A stretch of DNA of 51,654 nt. Source: an uncultured Acetatifactor sp. (GTDB lineage: Bacteria; Bacillota; Clostridia; Lachnospirales; Lachnospiraceae). The notes beneath the pieces are model-generated. The model saw nothing but the letters and a program-made list of their open reading frames with translations, was not told the DNA's origin and searched no databases. The stretch is taken from the NCBI GenBank assembly GCA_910585805.1, contig CAJUFB010000025.1, positions 1-51,654 of the forward strand, written 5' to 3'. Of the stretch, positions 44,025 through 51,654 are shown piece after piece (the first letter of the stretch is position 1; each line of letters starts with the position of its first letter). Made by a program: the position numbers and the translations under genes.

Positions 44025-46955
44025 ATGGAAGAAAAGATGGAAGAAATCTATTTTTCGATGATCGTATATGTAGATGACGGGAATTTACTGGAAAAAGCGC
44101 TGAAGAGCATTCTGGATGTGACGGCAAGGGTAAAGGGGAAGATCAAGCTGATCATAGCGGATCCGATAGCTTCTGGTGAGACGAAACGTATATGCAGCGA
44201 TGCGGCTGATGGATTAAATAAGAATCAATATGTATATCTGGCGCTTGAGGATGCATCAGTCGGAGAAGCTTACAACAGGGCAAGCCGGCATACAGAGGGA
44301 CGATATGTGAACTTTTCTCGGGCAAGCACTTATTTTGAACCGAAGACGCTGGATCTGGTTTATGCATTTGCGGAGGAACAGGGACGCCCGAAGCTTCTGG
44401 CGCTGGCGCCGTGGACAGTGAATGAAAAGGAAGAGTATGTGCAGTATAAGATGTCTCCGGCGGCGGGAAAGGGAGAGTTTACGGAAATCAGTCTGCATGA
44501 TACCCCGGAAAAACTGCATCTGATGTTCCACGCGTATTTTATCCGATGCTATCTGATCAGGAGCGAGGAACACAAGATGCAATTCCGGCCTGAGCTTCTG
44601 GAAGAAGCGCCATTGGAACTGCTGTGCAATCTGCTGGCCGAACATATGAACTATACTTATCTGCAGCACATCTCCTTCCACTATACCAGGCAGCTGGAGG
44701 ACAATACATCTGCTTTTATGGAGCAGCATTACAAGTGGTGGTACATGGATTCGTTCCGCAACTGGATTCTGCCATTAGCCCAAGCATGGGAAGAGCGGAA
44801 CTATCCTCTGCGCAACAGCATGAGGATACTGCTGCTGTATCTGGTATTTGCAAGATACAACTGTAACATGAACGACCGGAACAAAGGCGTGGTGGAGCGG
44901 GAGGAAATTCCGGAGCTGCGCATGCTTACCGGAAAGATTCTCCAGTATGTGGACAGCAGGATCATTTTTGCAAAGGCCTCCCTTCAAAATTTCAATATTC
45001 CCCGGGCAATGAAACTTATGTTCATCGAAATAAAGGCAGAGCAGACAAACTGTATCTGCGAGCCGGTGGTATATGGCGGACAGATGCTTTTGTGGACTCA
45101 TAAAAAATACGGTAACATTACGGAGCGTGCCATCGGGAAAGCGGATATCGGCGCGGAGACAGATCCGCAGGCAGTCCAGGCAGCGGGAAAAGAACTGGAT
45201 ATAACAGGAAAGAGCTTTACCATAACCCGGGCAGAGAACAGCGTGCCCGTATTAAAGTGGAGCAGGGAAGAGGAAACACTGATACCGCTGTGCGAACTGC
45301 AGAAGGAGCATGTGATTCTCTCTGCCGTCAATTACAGTAAAAATTCCCTGAAGATAGACGGCCTGCTGTCCCTGGGCAATTTTATCAGCAGAGAAGACAT
45401 CCGGCTTTACCTGTATAAGGACGGAAAGGAATATTCAATCGTTTCTCCGATTGACGTATATGATCTGAAGAAGGTATTCGGGATCACCTATGCAAGAGAC
45501 TACAGATTCTATGTGGAAGTACCGGTTTTTGCACTGGGGAACACAAGCGAACTGCAGTTTATGGTGGAAATTAACGGCACCCGTATCCCCATTGAGATCC
45601 GTTCCGGGGAAGTGTATGCTCATGTGAATGAGAAAATAAAGGGACAGTACTGGCATTTTGATGAAAAGTGGTGCCTTTCCATTGTAAGGAAGAATGTGTT
45701 GAAGCTTGAGAAAGTAACGGCTGGGGAAATCCGGAAGAAAGAAGAGACGTTTCAGAAGTTACTTGCAGAGATCAGGAAACCGGCTGCGGAGAAAGCGCTG
45801 GAAATCCGCAGGAAGTATTTTGCGGTCAGCGAAGAATATCAGGGCAGAAGGATCTGGATTACCTTTGACAAGCTGTATAAGGCCGGGGACAATGGAGAAT
45901 ATATGTATGACTATATTTCCGCCCATGATCCTTCTATTGAAATGTATTATGTGATCAAGTCTGATTCGCCGGATTATCAGCGGATGCTTGCGAAAGGGGA
46001 CAGGTTGCTGATATGGGGGGCGGAGGAGACGCTTGTGAAGGCGTTGTATGCGGAAGTGATTTTAGATACGCATGCAAGCTTGTTCGGATTCCTTGGATTT
46101 GATAGTGCTTTAGTACTATACTTGCAGGATTTATTTAATCCATTGAACGTTTGTATTCAACATGGACTGACGGTACAAAATATAGCTCAATATCAAAATC
46201 GACTCAAAGATAATATGAGGTTATATTGTTGTGCTTCCTCAAATGAAATAGAAAATCTTAAAAGACCTGTATATGGTTATGTTAACTCTGATTGTTTAAA
46301 GTTAACAGGGCTGGCAAGGTATGATGGATTAATAAATAATGATCAGAAACAAATACTGATAAGTCCTTCCTGGAGGAGAAATATTGCAAGTGGAAGTAAG
46401 ATGGGGACACCGCGTCAGCATAGTGAATCCTTTAAAGAATCAGATTATTTTAGGATTTATAATTCTTTGATTAATGATAAAAAATTAGTAGAAACAGCAA
46501 AAAGAACAAAATATAAAATTGTATATTTGCTACATCCGATTACCAGTTCACAGATCAGTGATTTTGATCGTAATGATTATGTAGATATTTTGCAGGCAAC
46601 TGATGGAACAAGTTATGAAAAAATATTAACCGAATCCAGCTTGATGGTAACAGATTATTCAGGAATTCAGTTTGATTTTGCATATATGAGGAAACCAATA
46701 TTATATTATCATCCTAAAGACTTACCATCACATTTTGAAGAAAGTCCTTATTATAGTTATAAACGGGACGCATTTGGACCGTTGATTGATAATCAGGATG
46801 AATTGGTAAATCAGTTATGTGAATACATGAAGAATCATTGTCGGATGAAACAGGAATATGTAGACCGAGCAGATAGATTTTATGCATTTAGCGATTGCAA
46901 TAATTGCGAAAGAATACATAAATCAATTGTTCAATTTGTTGAGGAGAATAATTAA
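44025..46955 (+). CDS. GT2-like / glycerophosphotransferase fusion protein
   Basis: 976 aa. Residues 1-250 look like a GT-A glycosyltransferase with weak motifs (FSMIVYVDDGNLLEKAL, ASVGEAYNRASRHTEGRYVN). Residues 410-590 form a beta-rich domain. The C-terminal 370 residues form a TagF-type transferase: ITFDKLYKAGDNGEYMYDYI, NVCIQHGLTVQNIAQY, YLLHPITSSQISD, LMVTDYSGIQFDFAYMRKP. Base composition changes sharply near 46090: GC is 57% in 45961-46020 and 33% in 46141-46200 by hand count. Codons change from CTG to TTA at the same point, and the frame stays open. It looks like a joint between two alleles inside the transferase domain. Confidence 0.85.
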   Translation: MEEKMEEIYFSMIVYVDDGNLLEKALKSILDVTARVKGKIKLIIADPIASGETKRICSDAADGLNKNQYVYLALEDASVGEAYNRASRHTEGRYVNFSRASTYFEPKTLDLVYAFAEEQGRPKLLALAPWTVNEKEEYVQYKMSPAAGKGEFTEISLHDTPEKLHLMFHAYFIRCYLIRSEEHKMQFRPELLEEAPLELLCNLLAEHMNYTYLQHISFHYTRQLEDNTSAFMEQHYKWWYMDSFRNWILPLAQAWEERNYPLRNSMRILLLYLVFARYNCNMNDRNKGVVEREEIPELRMLTGKILQYVDSRIIFAKASLQNFNIPRAMKLMFIEIKAEQTNCICEPVVYGGQMLLWTHKKYGNITERAIGKADIGAETDPQAVQAAGKELDITGKSFTITRAENSVPVLKWSREEETLIPLCELQKEHVILSAVNYSKNSLKIDGLLSLGNFISREDIRLYLYKDGKEYSIVSPIDVYDLKKVFGITYARDYRFYVEVPVFALGNTSELQFMVEINGTRIPIEIRSGEVYAHVNEKIKGQYWHFDEKWCLSIVRKNVLKLEKVTAGEIRKKEETFQKLLAEIRKPAAEKALEIRRKYFAVSEEYQGRRIWITFDKLYKAGDNGEYMYDYISAHDPSIEMYYVIKSDSPDYQRMLAKGDRLLIWGAEETLVKALYAEVILDTHASLFGFLGFDSALVLYLQDLFNPLNVCIQHGLTVQNIAQYQNRLKDNMRLYCCASSNEIENLKRPVYGYVNSDCLKLTGLARYDGLINNDQKQILISPSWRRNIASGSKMGTPRQHSESFKESDYFRIYNSLINDKKLVETAKRTKYKIVYLLHPITSSQISDFDRNDYVDILQATDGTSYEKILTESSLMVTDYSGIQFDFAYMRKPILYYHPKDLPSHFEESPYYSYKRDAFGPLIDNQDELVNQLCEYMKNHCRMKQEYVDRADRFYAFSDCNNCERIHKSIVQFVEENN

Positions 46956-48378
46956 TGATGGAGTTTCGAAAGGAAAATAATTCAATAAACTGGATTCTTG
47001 TTACTTTCCCTGGGGGGTAAAAAGTATCATGCGCATGGGCGTTTTCAGGGAAGTGTTTGACGGCAGGATTAGAAATGCAAAACCGGTAGATTATAATATA
47101 TGGAAAAAGTCGTTGCCGGAACAGGTTCGATTAATCGACACCTATATGAGCATGACGAAAAATAATATTATTCTATTTATTCCCGGTGCAAAATTTAAAA
47201 AGTATCTTCCGAAACCGTTAATTGCTGCCCTGAAAAGCAAATATGCAGATGTACCTGTTTTGATTTATCTTCTTGACGGGATACAGCGTCAGGCCGCCAG
47301 CATGAAAATAAGTATAGAACAGTGTCGAAATATATTCAGTGGTGCAGATGCAGTATATTCCTACGATTTATTAGAAAGTAAAAAGTATGGATTTATATAT
47401 GAACCCGCGCCGTTGAACAAGTTTGCGATGTCGTATGATAAGGCTTTGGCAGAACCAAAGGTATTTTTCTGCGGAAGGTCGAAGGGGCGGCTGTCACTGA
47501 TTTATGAACTGGCAAAAGCTCTGGATAAGCGCAACATTAAATATGAATTTTTGATTTTGGCAGATGCAGAAACAGAAGGACAGAGTGATACAGGCGGTAT
47601 CCACTATATCGAATATCTTGTTTATGATAAAGTGGTGGAGCATATTAAGCAGGCAACGGTATTATTATCTTTGGTTGCCAAGAACAATAATATGACTTCA
47701 GTCAGTTATAATGAAGCTATTATGTATAATAAAAAACTGCTGACCAATTGTTTGTTTTTACAAGATAATCTTTATTATAATGGCCAGTATATGAAGTCCT
47801 TTGAATCAGTTGAGGATATCGATTTTGAATGGATTCAATCCATGGATGAAGTTGAATACCATTATGAAGAGCAATATAGCTGCCAAACCTTTTTTGGGCA
47901 TTTGGAAAGAGATTATGAAAGAGGGCTGTTAAAAAGATGTATGGCTTTGAACAGACTAAGCGCAAGGTCAGAAGTCACACCGTGTATTTCAGTTCATTTT
48001 TCTAAACTTGGGTGGACTGACTTTTATGAAAATGGAGAGGCAATACATGAGAAGAATTCGATAGAGGCTATTTGCATCACAAATTTACCGGATGATCTCG
48101 GTTTATGCGTGGAAGTTTCTACGAAAAAAGCAGGTATACAATCGTTTTTCCAGGATGGTTCAATGGTTTATGCCGGAAGTACTGGAAAGAGTGATCCTGT
48201 GTCTGAAATAAAGATCAGGACTGATAATGAGAAGTATCTGATAAATTATAGATGCTACGTTACCTGCGTAGGGTGGACAGAATATTGCAGGGGAGGATGG
48301 TGCGGAGTACATGGAAATGTAGAGATTAAGCTGGAAGGCGTGCAGATTATCATTAAAAAAGATGACGTAAAGAGATAA
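46955..48378 (+). pseudogene. Glycosyltransferase-like protein with C-terminal ChW-like domains, broken at a G6 tract
   Basis: GAGGAG lies 8 nt before an ATG at 46955 that shares the previous stop (TAATG). Reading stops after 21 codons at GGG GGG TAA (47012-47020). With seven G it would continue as GGVKSIMRMGVFREVFDGR into the long frame, which is open to 48378. The long part (from 47029) has a GT-B-like body: DVPVLIYLLDGIQRQ, KVFFCGRSKGRLSLIYELA and SVSYNEAIMYNKKLLTN. Its C-terminal 130 residues hold two ChW-like units: VHFSKLGWTDFYENGEA and YVTCVGWTEYCRGGW...LEGVQIII. No signal peptide. Expression needs slippage or a G7 state. Confidence 0.7.
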
Positions 48379-48513
48379 TAAATCCTCTGGGAAATCCATT
48401 GTTACTTGCGGGTATAAAATTTACCGGAGGATAAAGAATTCATCTTTATAGCAGCGGTTCTAAGCTGACATAGCAATTCATTCTAAAACTCGTGAGTACA
48501 GGAGGTGTCCCTG

Positions 48514-50145
48514 ATGGAACTTGAGTGGAGGGCGCATTTTTCTAAAATCGGATGGACGAACAGTAGAAGTGGTTTTGAACTTTTTCATTTTGCTGAAAAG
48601 TTGGAAGCGCTTGAAATCAACTGTAAAGAGATGGATATTAAGGTAAGAGGGTATTATAATAGCGAGTCTGATTATGTAGAAGGAGGGAGTGGTGAACTCG
48701 TAGGCAGTGTCGGAAAGGGAAGAACTCTTTCGGCAGTATCAATTCAAAGCTTGCAATTGCAGCAGTTCATTTTTTATCGTTGTTATTTTGAACATAGCGG
48801 TTGGAGTAATTTTTATAAGAATGGGGATATTTGTGGTTTCTTTAATGATACAAAAGAGTCAATATGTGGTATTCAGATTTTTGTTGCTGCTGAAAATGAA
48901 GAAGCTGCATGTAAAAAGGCAGATGAACAGTTAACTTACTATGATGACATAAATAAATTACTTTTTATTAATGATAAAGAGAAAATGCTAATGCATTTAA
49001 CTCACAGTTATCAAGATAAACGGAAGGCATGCATACGCGTATATGAAGAAAGTGTTATATTGCCGTTGAGGATAGTGAAAAATGAGCAAGTAAGGAATGC
49101 GGTTTATGAGGGCGGCGTTATAGACAGCACAGGTAGATTTGTCGTGGGTCATGACAGAAAGAACGGGAAGCAAATCAATTTATCATGTTTAAGCGGATAT
49201 GAATTTAAAGACTGTAGTGAGATAAACGAAACAGTTATTTATGGAGGAATATGTTTTGAAGTATTCGGGCATTTGCTTACAGAGTCTATGTGCAGATTAT
49301 GGTGTGCGTTTGAAAATGATTATAAAATTGTGATGTTGCTGCCTCCTAATATAAAACATATTAATATGGATATTTTTGAATTGATGGGGATAAAAGAGCG
49401 TATTTTATTTTTGGAAGAGCCCACTCGATTTCATAAAGTGATAGTGCCGGATCAGACATTGAGATTGCATTATGATTTTAAGGAAGAACATAAAATTCCA
49501 TATTCAAAAATGATACATGCAGCACCAAAGATGAATTACGAAAAAATATATTTAACCAGGAGTCACTTGGAGAATACGGATGGTATAAACGAAGAGTATT
49601 TTGAAAAGTTTTTTCGGAAACGTGGATATGTTATTATAGCGCCGGAAGAGTATACTTTAGGAGAACAGATAGGAATTATTAATGCTGCAAAGGATGTTAT
49701 ATGTACCCTGGGAACATTATCTCATTTTGCTCTGTTTTGTCAGGAAGGGGCCAGCTTTACAATAATACGAAGAGATGACAGGACAGTATTGTTGCCGCAG
49801 ACACTCATTAATCAATTAAGTAATGTAAAAGTATATTTTGTGGATGCTACTTACAATTTTCTGCCTACACAGCATACTGGGGGGGTATTTTTATATGGAC
49901 CGACAAAGCATTTTAAGGAATATTTGGATGCAAGAAATATAAAATATGATGAAGAAGAAGTGGCATTTGATTTGGAGAGATATGCATTCCAATATCTCTG
50001 TAAGTGGAGAAAGAACTATCTTCAAATTAAAAATTTTAATGCTATTTCAGGCTGTGATATAGTAGATATTTTAAATGCAATGAACAGGGCTTTTGGGGAA
50101 GCGGAAATTTCGCGGAAGAAATATGTAAGCAAATATAAACGTTAA
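48514..50145 (+). CDS. GT61-family glycosyltransferase with N-terminal ChW-like domains
   Basis: 543 aa. The N-terminal 135 residues carry two ChW-like units (AHFSKIGWTNSRSGFELFH...LEALEIN and YFEHSGWSNFYKNGDICGF). From about 180 on it resembles GT61/DUF563 transferases: CFEVFGHLLTESMCRLWCAF, KIYLTRSHLENTDG, ICTLGTLSHFALFCQEGA. AGGAGG lies before the ATG at 48514; the GTG at 48505 overlaps that site. There is no signal peptide, so the ChW-like part is probably cytosolic. A run of seven G (49879-49885) lies in a GGG GGG GTA context and is intact here. It is the only undamaged gene of the ChW trio. Confidence 0.78.
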   Translation: MELEWRAHFSKIGWTNSRSGFELFHFAEKLEALEINCKEMDIKVRGYYNSESDYVEGGSGELVGSVGKGRTLSAVSIQSLQLQQFIFYRCYFEHSGWSNFYKNGDICGFFNDTKESICGIQIFVAAENEEAACKKADEQLTYYDDINKLLFINDKEKMLMHLTHSYQDKRKACIRVYEESVILPLRIVKNEQVRNAVYEGGVIDSTGRFVVGHDRKNGKQINLSCLSGYEFKDCSEINETVIYGGICFEVFGHLLTESMCRLWCAFENDYKIVMLLPPNIKHINMDIFELMGIKERILFLEEPTRFHKVIVPDQTLRLHYDFKEEHKIPYSKMIHAAPKMNYEKIYLTRSHLENTDGINEEYFEKFFRKRGYVIIAPEEYTLGEQIGIINAAKDVICTLGTLSHFALFCQEGASFTIIRRDDRTVLLPQTLINQLSNVKVYFVDATYNFLPTQHTGGVFLYGPTKHFKEYLDARNIKYDEEEVAFDLERYAFQYLCKWRKNYLQIKNFNAISGCDIVDILNAMNRAFGEAEISRKKYVSKYKR

Positions 50146-50214
50146 ATAAAATCAAAGTATTATATTAGTGATAAAATAACTGTTTTTTAGTGTACAAATA
50201 TCATGGAGGTAAAA

Positions 50215-51596
50215 ATGGCTACTTTTAATATAATTGGTTGCTGTGTATCCAGAGACATTTTAGGTTTTATGCCCTATTCTGCACATAAGACACTAAGATT
50301 TCTACAGTTTTCAACCCCGGCGAGTTATTTATTGTATCACGATAAGCCTCCGAAATTGCTGACAGTGGAGGAATTGAATGAACGGCTAGGGGGGTGATAG
50401 GTAACTTTATAGAGAAATGTATTGTAAATGATTACAATAAAAACTTTCTTGATTATTATGATGAAAAAAGTGATTATTTTATCATTGATTTTGCGACAAT
50501 GGTGCGGGATGGACTGGTAAAACAGACGTTAGAAGACGGAACAATTCACTATTTTACGAATTCAAGTAAACATAGAGCACGAAATAAAGTGGGTCGAAAT
50601 GTAATAGAAGTCTTGCCTGGAAAAAAGGAATATATATCGTCAAAAGAAATATTACAGCAGGAAAACATAGCTTTAATCGTGGACAGATTCTGTGCATGGC
50701 TGGAAGAAAAAGGGTACAAACCAAAACAGCTGATCCTTGTGGAAGTAAAGCATGCGAGATATTATTCCGATGAAAAAAGGCTGATAGAATTTGAAAACTG
50801 GGAACAATTGGAGTGGGAAAACAGGACGTTGGATGAAATCAATCGGTTGTTTCTGACAAGGTATCCGGAGTGCCATTTTATTCGGTTTCCGGATGGATAT
50901 TATGGAGGCTTACGGCATAGATGGGGACTGTTTTCATTGCATTATTGTGATGAAGTATATGACTATCTGTATGATATGGTAAATATGATTACAGAGCGGG
51001 GAGAAATAACAGAGGAGGCGGAACGGCAGGTACGCAGCAAATATGCAAACAGAATTCAAAATAATGTGAAGCAACTCAATCAGTTCAGCAGTACAGTGGA
51101 TAAAGTGGAGCTGAATTATCAGCAGGAGAGGCGAAAGGCGTTTACATACAGTATTTTGTTAAAACAGCAGGTATCGGGCATGTTAGAACAGGTTGAAAAA
51201 GTAGCGGAATTACATTCCAAACCGATTCTGTATGGCATGATACATGCTGCCAGGGTGGGGTGGACAGCAAGACAGTGGGAACATTAAATCCATGGAGATG
51301 TGCATGGTGGAAAACAGATAGAAGCAGTCAGGATAGGAATGTCAGACGGAGATATTCATTATGCCGTGAGAGTAAATGGAAAATGGCAGCAGGAGGTATC
51401 AAATTATGAAATTGCAGGGACTGTTGGAAAGAGTATGCCTGTAACAGGAATCAGGATATATACAACGGCATCTGTTTCCGTCTCTTATCAGATATATGAT
51501 GCAAAAAAAGGGTGGAAGAATGGAAAAGACGGAGATGAATTGACCATTGAGGACAGCAGTTGTATTACAGCAATTCGATTTTGGGTAAATGTATAA
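50215..51596 (+). pseudogene. DUF6270-like protein with C-terminal ChW-like domains, broken twice
   Basis: The ATG at 50215 follows GGAGG and gives MATFNIIGCCVSRDILGFMP, a DUF6270-like start. Reading ends at GGG GGG TGA (50389-50397). With seven G it continues as GGVIGNFIEKCIVNDYN into the frame open to 51287. There an in-frame TAA (51285-51287) interrupts a ChW-like unit, HAARVGWTARQWEH. Beyond it the same frame continues: HGGKQIEAVRIGMSDG, VGKSMPVTGIRIYTTA, AKKGWKNGKDGDELT, ending at 51596. The whole is one gene of about 460 codons with a frameshift and a stop. DUF6270 proteins occur in polysaccharide loci; the function is unknown. Confidence 0.65.
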
Positions 51597-51654
51597 GAGT
51601 AATCCGTAGTTCCCGCTATATAATTCCTTCTACAATGAAAACAGTATACGAAGC

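Overview
The window looks like chromosome from a Gram-positive gut-type Clostridia, most likely a Lachnospiraceae relative. The grounds are strong AGGAGG-type ribosome binding sites, Gram-positive surface machinery (class B sortase with a PKTGE-tailed substrate, LCP ligase, lipoproteins, teichoic-acid-type glycerophosphotransferases), the UPF0237/UPF0210 pair, and ChW-like domains, which are typical of clostridia. The species cannot be named from sequence alone. No rRNA, intact tRNA or CRISPR array was seen.

Region by region. 1-5560 holds metabolic genes: an aldo/keto reductase, a GH105-type hydrolase, a zinc-ribbon protein of unknown function, and an O-acetylhomoserine sulfhydrylase (metY). 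5800-13170 is housekeeping: a zf-HC2 membrane protein, polA, a decayed AAA-ATPase-like gene, coaE, a WalJ-type metallo-hydrolase, and the ACT/UPF0210 pair. 13250-17760 is a small accessory, AT-richer patch: a Uma2-type nuclease, a membrane-anchored XRE regulator with a small secreted protein, an IS630 element with an extra mini-element at its left end, and a Cys-rich secreted protein. 17917-25190 is a tandem family of solute-binding lipoproteins. One is intact, one is a fused double gene with two frameshifts, and one is only a 3' remnant.

26004-51600 is a large cell-surface glycopolymer locus, all on the + strand and mostly overlapping or tightly spaced. It begins with a small HTH regulator, sortase B, LCP protein and sortase substrate. 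The biosynthetic block follows: GT4, GT2, two COG5610-type proteins (one without its HAD domain), an SH3b lipoprotein with 72-bp repeats, an ABC export pair (a cohesin-like domain fused to the permease, and a membrane-tethered ATPase), three CDP-glycerol glycerophosphotransferase-family proteins, and an IspD/TarI-type cytidylyltransferase. The likely logic is to activate a polyol phosphate as its CDP derivative, polymerise and decorate on the inner face, export through the ABC pair, then attach to the wall through LCP and sortase enzymes.

The most unusual part is the tail, 46090-51600. Base composition drops abruptly inside the third glycerophosphotransferase gene, which suggests a recombination joint. 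Downstream lie three genes carrying ChW-like domains next to intracellular, mostly glycosyltransferase-like domains. Two of the three are broken at runs of six G, where a seventh G would restore the frame. An intact GGG GGG GTA run of seven G survives in the third. This could be contingency-type phase variation of the surface polymer, or homopolymer sequencing error; reads would decide.
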